Assembly (NCBI GenBank): GCA_004335835.1
Contig: RWJK01001500.1
Span: 1-43,438 of the forward strand
Origin: Scenedesmus sp. ARA3
Taxonomy: Eukaryota; Chlorophyta; Chlorophyceae; Sphaeropleales; Scenedesmaceae
DNA length: 43,438 nt
Direction of reading: 5' to 3'
Shown: positions 20,901 through 29,716 of the stretch, one piece after another
Layout: every line of letters begins with the position of its first letter
Position numbering within the stretch: position 1 is the first letter of the stretch
Position numbers and translations under genes: made by a program
Notes under the pieces: model-generated
Told to the model about the DNA's origin: nothing
Seen by the model: the letters and a program-made list of their open reading frames with translations, nothing else
Databases searched by the model: none

Positions 20901-23586
20901 CCTACCATCTGGCAGGCGACTCTTGAAGAAGAGCCTAGCTGTGCTTGGAGGGTTTAGCAGGGAGCAATACCTCACACAAAGGCTGTGGGCGACAGCACCT
21001 GATGGAGTGGCTGTGCCGATTAGTTTGGTGTTTAAGCGGGATGGTGTGAAGCTGGATGGCAGCGACCCGATGCTGCTGCGTGGGTGAGCGTGGGGGTTGG
21101 CATGGCTGCTGCTGTTGTGCCCCACTCAGTGGTGAGAAATGCAGAAGGTTGTCAGAATGCCGTGCAGCTGCCTCTCTTGTGCAAGTGTTGAACTCGAGTT
21201 TTGATTCTGCTGCGAGGGCGAGTGTTTGGCTGTGGCACAGCTGCTGCTGGTGTGCTGCAGCCATGAGCAGGGGGAAGGACTGGGGCATAGAGATGCCGTG
21301 CAGGTGCCTTGCTCATGCAGCTGTGGCCTTAGTGGCTGCTCAACTGTACCAGCTTGATAGTAATCACCAAATTTGCAGAACCATCTCGGCATGTATGGCT
21401 TGAATGCGCCCCTTTCCACACCCCTGCTCCATGCTTCCCACCTAACAACTTTAGCGCTGCTGCATGTTGCAGGTACGGAGCGTACGGCTACCCTTATGAA
21501 GCCGACTTCTCCCGTGATGATCTCAGCCTCATTGACAGGGGCTGGGTTGTGGCAGTTGCTCACATCAGGGGTGGCGGGGAGATGGGGCGGCGCTGGTATG
21601 AAGATGGGAAGTACATGCACAAGAGGAACAGCTTCACGGACTTCATTGCATGCGCTGAGCACCTGATCAAGGTGAGTCAGGCTGTTGGAAGCTATGTTGC
21701 TGGTTGTCACTCAGGTAGTCTGACAGCTGGGCATGGCATGCATGAGAGGAACAGCTTCACTGACTCCATCGCATGGGCTCGATCGATGTGATACAGTGAA
21801 GATACATGATGTATCTGCACTGTATCAACTGTAACGTAACGGCTGGGGGTGAACATGCCACGATATGCTACAGCTTTGCGCATTGGGCACACGGTTGACT
21901 GGCAGCTGTGACTCCAAGTGTCCATTAAAGTTTGCACCATGCTGGCTTTTCCCAAACGAACCTGCTCACCGCCGCCTGCTGCCCGCCATCGCATCTTCCT
22001 CCATGCTGTGCTGCCGCACCTCAGCTGCGCTACACCAGCCTATCACACATGTCCATTGAAGGCCGCTCAGCAGGCGGCCTCCTGATGGGAGCGGTTACCA
22101 ACATACTGCATTTCCCCAACTAGAACTGCTAACTGCCACCTGCTGCCTGCCATATTCTGTTCATTGTGCTGCCGCCCCCCAGCTGCGCTACACCAGCCCA
22201 TCTCGCCTGTCCATTGAAGGTCGCTCAGCAGGCGGCCTCCTCATGGGAGCGGTTACCAACATGCGGCCTGACCTGTTCAACGCAGTCATCATGGGCGTGC
22301 CTTTTGTGGATGTGCTGACCACAATGTTGGATGCAAGCATCCCGCTGACAATGACTGAGTGGGAGGAGTGGGGCGACCCCCGCAGGCCAGAGTACTACCA
22401 CTACATGAAGAGCTACAGCCCTGTTGACAACGTGGTGGCACAGAAGTGAGCACAGCTCTTGTTGACTGTAGTGGCAGCACCTTTCTGTACACAAACCATT
22501 CGCTTCAAAGGTTCAAAGGGAGTGCTGAACAGCACATGTGCTGACCACCTACAGAACATAATGGTCTGCAGTGGGAGCAATACAGTGCGTGAGGCTGACA
22601 ATGAGAGAGAGAGAGAGAGAGAGAGGATAGTTACATGTGGGTTACAATGTATGTGCAGCTGGCAACAGCAGTGCCACGGTTGGGCCAGCACTGCATGATC
22701 AACAAGTGGGACGTCTTGCATGTCTGTGGCCCAGCATGCTGGCCGCATGGCACAAGCTGTTCGCGCTGCCTTTTTGCTACTGCTGGTGCATGTTGCGCTG
22801 ACGCTCTGCTGCTGCTGCCGCATCTGCTGCAGGTACCCCAACATCCTGGTGACGGCTGGCCTGAACGACCCGCGTGTTGGATACTGGTGCGTGCAGCATT
22901 GGTGATACGCAGCAGCGACCGTCACTGTGAGCAGCCTTGGTAGCTAGTTAGCCCACCCTAGCCTGGCCTGCTCAACCTGAGAGCCATCATCACGAGCATG
23001 CTGTGCATTGATTTGGCAACTGTAAGTATAGGACATCAGCAGTGCTGTTGTGTTTATATATGATCCAGTTTTGCCCGTGGCTGCTGCAGGGAGCCCGCAA
23101 AGCTTGTGGCCAAGCTGCGTGACATGAAGACAGACAGCAACCTGCTGCTGTTCCAGTGCGGCATGGGCGCAGGACACTTCCGCGTGACCGGCAGGTGAGC
23201 CCCCGCTTGTTGACAGAGACATTGCGCAGGGGTTCATGCAAGCACTGCCTCGTCTCCATCAGGCGGGGCTGCAACACGCATAGCTGTGCCAGTGTTCCCT
23301 AGCAGATCTTCCCCTGTGCTGGTTACAGGTTGTGATATAGAGCTCAAGTTTGAATTCAGATGGCTGCAAATGCACAGCTTGGAGGGAGTCTCAGCGGCGC
23401 ATGGGTCATCAACAAAATGCAAACCATACGCATGCATGGCTCTGGTCTACGATTTAGAAACACGAGGCTGCTTGACAGTGCTGACACGTTGCCAATCTGT
23501 ACTGCACAATGCTCTGCAGGTTTGCCCGGTTGCGCGAGACAGCATTCGAGTATGCATTCCTGCTGAAAACTGCAGGCTTGCTGTAG
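17000..23586 (+). CDS. Oligopeptidase B-type serine peptidase (S9A) with signal peptide
   Basis: Exons: 17000-17075, 17303-17505, 17710-17747, 17912-18098, 18663-18752, 19167-19352, 19725 into the gap, 20161-20356, 20819-21083, 21473-21671, 22183-22445, 22833-22886, 23090-23194, 23520-23586. All junction phases agree except across the gap. The N-terminus ([18 protein letters not shown]) is a signal peptide. A seven-bladed propeller follows ([35 protein letters not shown]). The alpha/beta-hydrolase domain has [29 protein letters not shown], nucleophile Ser in [10 protein letters not shown], Asp in LNDPRVGYW and His in GAGHF. Family knowledge: cleaves short peptides after Arg/Lys. The visible coding length (about 707 residues) is close to the usual 680-750. 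Seven exon edges have copies in adjacent introns. Most family members are cytosolic, so secretory entry is unusual. Confidence 0.95.
17514..17546 (+). repeat. CAG tract just after the 5' splice site of oligopeptidase exon 2
   Basis: CAG repeats begin within about ten bases of the donor GTACAG at 17506. Similar donor-proximal CAG tracts occur at about 19389-19410 (oligopeptidase intron 6) and at about 14703-14734 and 15852-15898 (Tim17-like introns 1 and 4). Confidence 0.8.
17849..17910 (+). repeat. CTG tract abutting the acceptor of oligopeptidase exon 4
   Basis: CTG repeats with minor interruptions run directly into CTCAG at 17911, the 3' splice site. The tract replaces an ordinary polypyrimidine stretch. 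Confidence 0.85.
18263..18325 (+). repeat. 63-nt copy of the 3' edge of oligopeptidase exon 4
   Basis: The copy encodes [21 protein letters not shown]; the parent (18036-18098) encodes [21 protein letters not shown]. Length and frame are identical. The copy starts after GCAGCAG and ends at a GTAAGA donor, so it could be spliced in as a 21-residue in-frame exon. Other family members have only one such segment, so inclusion would duplicate a propeller strand. Confidence 0.85.
19039..19120 (+). repeat. Copy of the 5' edge of oligopeptidase exon 6, with acceptor
   Basis: After a CTG tract and TTGCAG, this copy encodes [20 protein letters not shown] and on to DNSHL; it is nearly the same as the true exon start at 19167 ([20 protein letters not shown]). 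It then diverges into a second CTG tract that leads to the true exon. The CTG tract is part of the duplicated unit. Confidence 0.85.
19441..19545 (+). repeat. 105-nt copy of the 3' edge of oligopeptidase exon 6, with donor
   Basis: Parent 19248-19352 and copy 19441-19545 have the same length and end at GTGAG donors. The translations differ by only a few residues ([20 protein letters not shown] versus [20 protein letters not shown]). Its only possible acceptor is the CTACACAG inside the copy. Confidence 0.85.
19919..20046. other. Assembly gap of 128 N inside the oligopeptidase gene, flanked by CTG repeats
   Basis: Bases 19919-20046 are N. CTG units stand on both sides, so assembly probably failed in an expanded triplet tract. 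The end of exon 7 falls at or in the gap, together with the roughly 25 to 40 residues expected between [13 protein letters not shown] and [13 protein letters not shown]. The true size is unknown. Confidence 0.95.
20067..20130 (+). repeat. Copy of the 5' edge of oligopeptidase exon 8
   Basis: This copy encodes [18 protein letters not shown], matching the true exon start at 20161 ([17 protein letters not shown]). It loses similarity after SLG and then runs into GCTGCTGCAG, the true acceptor. It lies directly right of the assembly gap. Confidence 0.8.
20706..20763 (+). repeat. Copy of the 5' edge of oligopeptidase exon 9, with acceptor
   Basis: CTGCAG|CGCTCACCGG opens a copy encoding [20 protein letters not shown]; the true exon at 20819 reads [20 protein letters not shown]. 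The duplicated unit includes the upstream intron stretch with ATGTAACTTGTCAC / ATGTAACATGTTAC. Confidence 0.85.
21734..21780 (+). repeat. Degraded copy of the 3' edge of oligopeptidase exon 10
   Basis: The copy encodes [14 protein letters not shown], compared with [14 protein letters not shown] at the true exon end. It lacks a good donor, so it looks like an older or truncated duplicate. Confidence 0.7.
22025..22104 (+). repeat. Copy of the 5' edge of oligopeptidase exon 11, including the nucleophile motif
   Basis: Following ACCTCAG, the copy encodes [20 protein letters not shown] and continues MGAVTN before an in-frame stop at TAG a few codons later. The true exon at 22183 reads [20 protein letters not shown]. 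Use of the copy as an exon would truncate the enzyme after the catalytic serine. Confidence 0.85.
22602..22626 (+). repeat. GA dinucleotide microsatellite
   Basis: About twelve GA units lie in the intron between oligopeptidase exons 11 and 12. It is the only clear long dinucleotide repeat in the window apart from a short CA run near 3250. Confidence 0.85.
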
Positions 23587-23683
23587 GTTGCCTGGCTCTA
23601 TGCAAGCCGCAACACATATTAAAGAATCCAAAGGTCATCCCGTTGTGGCTCGCTTATCGTCTAGGATGGTGCCGAGGTTCACA

Positions 23684-23688
23684 TGTAA
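23684..23688 (+). terminator. TGTAA polyadenylation pentamer of oligopeptidase B
   Basis: TGTAA lies 98 bases past the stop codon, a typical distance for a chlorophyte 3' end. It is the first plus-strand TGTAA after the stop. Confidence 0.55.
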
Positions 23689-24021
23689 CTACCCTTTCTC
23701 TCCAAGGCCTATTGACAGGCAGGCTTGCAGGGATGTTATCGTGTTACAGCTGACGGTCGTGCGGCAGCAGCACTGGTGGCGGTGGCGCGCAGCCACTGAG
23801 CAACAAAGCAGCTGCAGCCAGCAGTGGCCCTTGCTGCACCCGTGGCACTGTACAATGATGTACACTTCTGCTACGCTGCATTGTTACCAGTTACCAAAGT
23901 AGGGCCACAGGACCACCCACAAAGGAGCCAGACAGGGCTCATGGGGCCCAGCAAGATCCAACTAAACTTGCAAAAAAGGGGTGACAGAAATCAAGCTACC
24001 GGTATCACTCTCAAGATATCA

Positions 24022-24041
24022 TTACATTACATTACATTACA
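24022..24041 (-). terminator. Array of four head-to-tail TGTAA pentamers
   Basis: The plus strand carries a short ATTAC tandem repeat; its complement is exactly four contiguous TGTAA units. It is the first minus-strand TGTAA after the ankyrin gene stop, about 550 bases downstream. Confidence 0.6.
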
Positions 24042-24589
24042 TGCTCCACTCAACGAGGAGTGGGAACCCCAGTCAGGAGCCAACGAGAGGCTCATATATC
24101 AATTGTACTTCTTGATTTCAATTGTACTTGCCAAAGCCAACGCGGATGCAAGCCGGGAAATGTCTGCACAAGCAGACAATCCTGGTGGCATCAATCCTCG
24201 GTACGCCACACAACAGCGTAAAGCTCAAGCAGCCCACCATGCTACCGGCTGAGGGCACCCAGCTTGCAGGAGGGCTCTTCAACAGATAGGACAGTGACAT
24301 CGAATTGCACAGGGGTTGGTGCAGCATGGTGTAACGTTGCCAAGTACTAGATGTTAGTTCTGGCATCCACTAAGCCAGCACGAGCAAAGACAAGTACAGA
24401 GCCTACTGGCAAGCCACAGTTTCAGGCGCATGCAAGGAAACAGGCACACTCTGTTGTTCCCGTGCCGAATGTTGCTGCAAATATCATACATCCCAGTTTG
24501 AACAGCTACCGTTGGCAAACCACTCTCTGAAGAACCAGCAACCTGCGGCTGCTGGAAGCTGCTGGCACCAGCCAGCATGGCGGCCTGGA

Positions 24590-27451
24590 CTACGCCGTGT
24601 TTGTACTGTTCCGTTGGTGACCAACAGAAGCATCCGCAGCAACAGGCTTCTGCCATGGCAGGCACCGCAGCAGGGCCACAGCTCCACACCCCAGCATGAA
24701 CAGCATGAACAGGATGATACCAAACACAACTCCGAGCACACCTGTCACCGCAAGCAGCACAGCAGAAACCGGCAGAGCAACGGGCACCAGCCACGGCAAA
24801 ACAATGTGCAGCACCTGTGCAGTTGTTATGACTGCAATCATCACGAGGACACCAGCTCCGTGGCCAGCATCAGCAACAACAGCAGCATCCCATGCACGGC
24901 CTGTTGCAAGCAGCACCCAAAGATATACAACAAACACGCCCATTGCACACATTTGTGACGTCTTCAACACTGTCAACACATCAATCAGCCTCAAGCCTCT
25001 GTGCAAGGAAGATGGCCAGTACAAACTAATCAAATGGCCGCATGCCTGTTTGGGGCGTATCAAGATTACCCGCGTGGCTGCGCATGCGGTTGCCCTGGAC
25101 AGCAAGACATCGAAAAGGCTAATGTTCACTTCAAAAAAAGGAAGCAGCCAGCAGGAGTAAAACACTGCCCACGAAACCATGGTTGCATAGCTGCCGCCCA
25201 TGAAAAGACCAAAGGTCACCAGATGCAGAGCAGTAAGCGCGTGATAGCCGCACTTGACAATCTCTTGCATGCAGTTTGTGGTTATATGTTTCCAAAAGAC
25301 TGTGTCTGCCCACGCAGCATCTTGTGCAGGGTTTGCATCTGTTGAGGAAGTGACGCGGCATGGCAAGCTGACACCCCAGCGATGTGCTGTGCCATAGGCC
25401 AAGTCGGCCAGGAACCAACAGAGCAGGCACGCACAGAATGCAGTAGCCCTAATGGCCTCAACCAGCAGCCCCAGCACGCCTGCTCCTGCAGTGGCTAGCG
25501 TCAAGTACAGCTGGTGGTTGAATACGCCCAACAACCATTCGCGTGCACCAGCTCGGGAAAATGTGTTGCCACCCACCAACGCTCCAATCACATCCACAGG
25601 GAACACTTGCCGCAACCTCCACCACAGCTGCTGCTCAGCTGGCTGGCCTGCGCTATGCGCTGCACGCCTTGTCAACCCCAACACATGCAGGCGAGCAAAG
25701 ACACAGCCTTCTATGCCAAGTAGTAAAACAGCAACAGTGCCCATAGCCCAGGACCCTCTGTAACGGGCAGATTTGTCGTCTGACATTGACGGCACTGCCC
25801 GTGCTAGCACTAACATGACGGCCACCATGACCAGCTTGGCCACATTGTACGGGGTCTCGAGGTGTGCCAGACACCAGACACGCCCTGAGAGGCCCAAGTG
25901 CACTGCCTTGCGCTCTAATTCTTTTGCCAATGGGCGCACACCATACGCTACGCAGACATGAACAGCCAGCAGCAGCCACGACACCCAGAACAGTGCTGCA
26001 CTCATTGCGTCACCAAAGCCCGACAGGATTGTCAGCAGGTATATGGAAATCAGCAGCTGCCCAGATTGATCCTGCGCCTTCCTCAGCACCTCACCAGCCA
26101 TGCCATGCAGCACACTCCGAACAGGTTTAGTGCTGGCAGCAGGGGCGTCACTGCGGGGCACCCCTTGCTTCAGCAACTCCTCCCATGTCACCTCTCCTCC
26201 TCCTCCACAGGGAAGTGCAACAGTGAGACTGGCAGCCACCTTATCGTTTGCTAGCATTGCACCCAGACCCGCCCTTGCCTCAGGATTGGTGCGTGCATAC
26301 ATGGCGGCAACATGCAGCGGAGTCAGGCCCTCGTCGTTCCTCACATTCGGCGCTGCCCCGCAGGTTGCTGGATGCTCCAGCAACACATTGACTGCTTCTG
26401 CGCTGCGGAGTGCTGCACAATGCAGCGGCGTCCAGCCCTCGAATCCGCTTGCGCCTGGGTTGCAGCCAGGCTGTGCCAGCAGAGCTTTCACAGCCGCAAC
26501 ATTGCGGCATGCGACTGCTGTGTGTAGCGCCGTGTAGCTCAAGTCATCTACCATCGCGAGCAATGAACCAACATCACAGCTGCCATCCACAGAGACTTTG
26601 CCATCAGCTGCCAGCAGCAGCAGCTCATTTAAGGCATCTATGCCATCTGACGGAGTCAAAACGGCACAGTGGAGCGCTGTCATGCCCCAAAGCATGCCGG
26701 AGGGGTTTTCAAGCAGGACACCAGCACGCGCTGAAGCATCAGCTCCTGCCGCCACCAGCAGCTGCACTGCAAGCCGGCAATTACGACCGGCAGGCAACAT
26801 CATTGCCAAGTGCAGCGGCGTGAGCTGCTGGCGCTGCCCAGGACGGCCTGCAGTCCCTGGCGACCTGTCGCACCTTGGTGTGTCTGAGTCCAGCAGCGCC
26901 TGCAGGGCCAGCAGGTGCTCCCCAGGCGCTGTCACTGCACAATGCAGTGGTGTGAAGCCATTTTCGGCTGTGACATTTGGATCAGCCCAAGGCACTTGCA
27001 GGAGCAGCCTGATGCCCTGCGCGTTGTCTGCCCGAGCTGCATAGTGCAGTGCTGTACACCCGTCAGTAACCTTCATGTTGACTGCCTGCTGTGCCAGCTG
27101 CTGCCAGCTCAGCAAATGCTGCAGTGCCTCTTGGCCACAAGCAGCAGCAGCAGCATGCAGGGGTGCTGCAAATGCCTCTACTGCAATGCCAGGGCTCGCC
27201 AGCAGAGCATCCAGGACCTCCAGCAGTACATCCCCAGTCAGCTGTTGCACAGCAAGTGCAAGCACGTACTGTCCATCCTGATCTGTGCTGTTGACATCTG
27301 CTCCCTGCTGCAGCAGCGCTGCAACTTGCTGAGCATCACCAGATCTGACAGCCTGGATGAGGCTGCTGCCTGCTGCTGCTGCTGCTGCTGCTGCAGAAGA
27401 CATGCTGGTATCGCCTGAACTGTAGCTCATGTTGCTGCCTGGTGCTGCCAT
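24590..27451 (-). CDS. Ankyrin-repeat multi-spanning membrane protein, single exon
   Basis: One uninterrupted frame of 953 residues from ATG at 27451; a GTG lies one codon further upstream. After an Ala/Ser-rich start, residues about 30-400 contain eight or nine ankyrin repeats (DGCTALHYAARADNAQGIRL, ENGFTPLHCAV, LSYTALHTAVACRNVAAVKA, FEGWTPLHCAALRSAEAVNV, DEGLTPLHVAAMYA). From about residue 450 there are roughly ten hydrophobic helices (FWVSWLLLAVHVCVAYGV, AKLVMVAVMLVLARAV, AVLLLGIEGCVFARL, GVFVVYLWVLLATG, and a long final pair LPVSAVLLAVTGVLGVVFGI / ILFMLFMLGCGAVALL). The arrangement recalls ankyrin-TRP channels or plant ACD6-like proteins, but I see no pore motif or DHHC motif, so the function is open. 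It is the only intronless gene in the window and has one short triplet run (near the N-terminus). Confidence 0.88.
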   Translation of the reverse strand: MAAPGSNMSYSSGDTSMSSAAAAAAAAGSSLIQAVRSGDAQQVAALLQQGADVNSTDQDGQYVLALAVQQLTGDVLLEVLDALLASPGIAVEAFAAPLHAAAAACGQEALQHLLSWQQLAQQAVNMKVTDGCTALHYAARADNAQGIRLLLQVPWADPNVTAENGFTPLHCAVTAPGEHLLALQALLDSDTPRCDRSPGTAGRPGQRQQLTPLHLAMMLPAGRNCRLAVQLLVAAGADASARAGVLLENPSGMLWGMTALHCAVLTPSDGIDALNELLLLAADGKVSVDGSCDVGSLLAMVDDLSYTALHTAVACRNVAAVKALLAQPGCNPGASGFEGWTPLHCAALRSAEAVNVLLEHPATCGAAPNVRNDEGLTPLHVAAMYARTNPEARAGLGAMLANDKVAASLTVALPCGGGGEVTWEELLKQGVPRSDAPAASTKPVRSVLHGMAGEVLRKAQDQSGQLLISIYLLTILSGFGDAMSAALFWVSWLLLAVHVCVAYGVRPLAKELERKAVHLGLSGRVWCLAHLETPYNVAKLVMVAVMLVLARAVPSMSDDKSARYRGSWAMGTVAVLLLGIEGCVFARLHVLGLTRRAAHSAGQPAEQQLWWRLRQVFPVDVIGALVGGNTFSRAGAREWLLGVFNHQLYLTLATAGAGVLGLLVEAIRATAFCACLLCWFLADLAYGTAHRWGVSLPCRVTSSTDANPAQDAAWADTVFWKHITTNCMQEIVKCGYHALTALHLVTFGLFMGGSYATMVSWAVFYSCWLLPFFEVNISLFDVLLSRATACAATRVILIRPKQACGHLISLYWPSSLHRGLRLIDVLTVLKTSQMCAMGVFVVYLWVLLATGRAWDAAVVADAGHGAGVLVMIAVITTAQVLHIVLPWLVPVALPVSAVLLAVTGVLGVVFGIILFMLFMLGCGAVALLRCLPWQKPVAADASVGHQRNSTNTA

Positions 27452-28799
27452 CACTCAGGGGGCTTGTCAGGCTGTCAGAGAACCTGGCTGGCGTGGGGAG
27501 TGCCTGCAGAAACAATGCAGCCAGAGTCAAACATCCACGGCAGCACTCCAGATGCTACGCATGATCATTCGACAGGTTACCAGCATCAAACAGTGCTACA
27601 GTATTACATTTTGATTGGTCTGAATGCTGCCACGCTAGCTGCATCTCAGGCGCTGTGTGTAACTGCCGGATCTCGAAACGGTGTCAGTCCTGGACATTCT
27701 CGCTTCAGGCTGATGCAAGCCTTGCTGGTCGGCAGGCTGTTGGGGCACTACTGTAGAGGAGAGGATTTGGCTGTAACACAATATGTGCATGACAAGGCAG
27801 CAGCAGCTAGCTTATGAAAAGTCGCATGTAGCGGGTCCCACCTGCTGCACCACTGGAGTGACACTTCTGAGTGCAGTCACTGAACTGAGTGGTTGCCGCC
27901 GCAGCAAGCCTGTTGCTCTTGCCAAGGCGCTTGAACGTAAGCATCAGCCTGCAAAAAGGTATATAGGAGTTGCAGTCAATGCCTGCTTACCCAACTAGGT
28001 GGGCTACCTCGTGAGGGCCTTGATGGGTTTGGCTGGCCTAATTGTCTTCAAGTGTCCACGGCTTCTATAAGAAACAGCTCGCATCTGTCCGAGTGCTGAC
28101 ATATCAAAGATCATGTGGTGCAGCAACCGAAGGACGTTCTTGGCAGATAAAGCCACCGATCACAACAAAGGGCCAGCAGCAAGCAATTTCGCGGTGCTGC
28201 ACGGTGTTCCCAGACCAAATCGCTTGTCATCTGCAATTTTTGACATAGGTGTACAAAGCACGTCCGACCGCACCTCAAAATTTGTGCTGCGTCAAGTCCG
28301 GGCGGGGAAGGTCATCTATTTAGGCCGTGCATTGGGCGTGCCACATTCACGTATCAGCTAACAGTAGTAATACATGCTTGAAACGTTGACTTGCAGCATT
28401 GCTGTCTTTGATGTTCAGGTAGATACGTGGCCCCAGTAAACCATGTTACCCACCCCGTCCTTCAAAAGAAACAGGCACACGTGGTGCACAAACACCGCAA
28501 ACAGACCGACCAGACATGCCATGCTACCACGACTTCATGCACACAATGCTTGCTATGCCATGCGCTGTCAACATAATGGCAAATGGGCTATCTGAGATGC
28601 TGCCTGAGCTTGGCAATTGCAACCTATCTCACACCTACAGGGTATGTGATGCATCAGCACCCAGCACATTTGCAGCAGTTTGATTGAAGGTCTGCAGCAT
28701 TTGTGGTGTTCAGCCTGCAGGCTCTGTTTCTATGACGCATCAACAGAGCAATGCGCTCTGCAAGCAGGATGAACAATAACCCTATGCATGCTTCCGGCA
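27452..28799. other. Intergenic: ankyrin gene 5' flank and thioesterase 3' region
   Basis: About 1.35 kb between two leftward genes, with no long triplet tract. A plus-strand frame at 28113-28361 is open but has no recognisable homology. No minus-strand TGTAA close behind the thioesterase stop was found; the nearest is at 27604-27608. Confidence 0.45.
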
Positions 28800-29361
28800 T
28801 CACTGCATCAGTTGCTGCCCCTCAACCACAGCCTCCAGCGACCGCTGCTGCTGCAGCAGCTGCTGCTGCTCTGCCGGTTCGCTGCCTGGGCTGCATCCGT
28901 CCAGGCTGGCGCGTGCGGTGCGCACCGCAGCCATGGCGCCGCGCATCGCCAGCCGCTCCGCACGCCGCTGCTGCGCACCCTGCGCGCCACATCAACATGC
29001 AACCAGCAGCACAGCAGCCCCTCAGCAGCACCACCAATGTCGCTGCCTTCAATGTCACGAATGTCCGCAAATCACAAGTGCGACATGCAAGCTGTCAGCT
29101 GTTGCGCAGTGCCTGGCACATCTGTTAGAGTCAGCGCCAGGCAGGAGGAGTCAAATGCGCACAGCAGCTACAGCAACAACTACAGCGGCAACAATCAACA
29201 GTGTCTTAGCCAACTAGGCGTCGTGTGGAATAACCAAAACCTGCGCCCCGCACCTCGTAGCGCAGCCGCTCTGCTGCGCTGCTGGGCTCCAGCTCGAAGG
29301 GGATGTGGGTGGGCGCACCCTGCAGGTCTGTCACCACCAGCGTGGCAAACGCATCCTGCGG

Positions 29362-29392
<31 letters not shown>

Positions 29393-29674
29393 TAGCTAAG
29401 CGCATGCGCGTCCAAGAAATTGTGAGAAGTGCAAGGCCACCAGCATTCTGCTACATAGTGTCTACTAAATAACTGCAACAGCAACAGCAGCAGCAGCAGC
29501 AGCAGCAGGGCAAGCAACCTGCTGCTGGAACTGTGTGATCTGTGCAAATGCAGTGGCAATAGCAGCAGCAGCACGGGCCTCTCACCGCGCAGTGGAACAC
29601 GTTGCCGTCTGCTGGCGTCTCCCCGAACACGCTGATCATCACCTCCAGGCTGGCCCCAAAGATGGCAGACACCT

Positions 29675-29716
<42 letters not shown>

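Larger units (their letters stand above)
23587..24589. other. Convergent 3' regions of oligopeptidase B and the ankyrin gene
   Basis: No exon is visible. The region holds the plus-strand TGTAA at 23684, the minus-strand TGTAA array at 24022-24041, and a short direct repeat CAATTGTACTT at about 24099 and 24118. Confidence 0.6.

Noticed and set aside
28113..28361. Small plus-strand gene of 82 residues
   Set aside because: No recognisable family, no supporting splice or poly(A) signal, and it sits in a 1.35-kb intergenic stretch where such a frame arises easily by chance.
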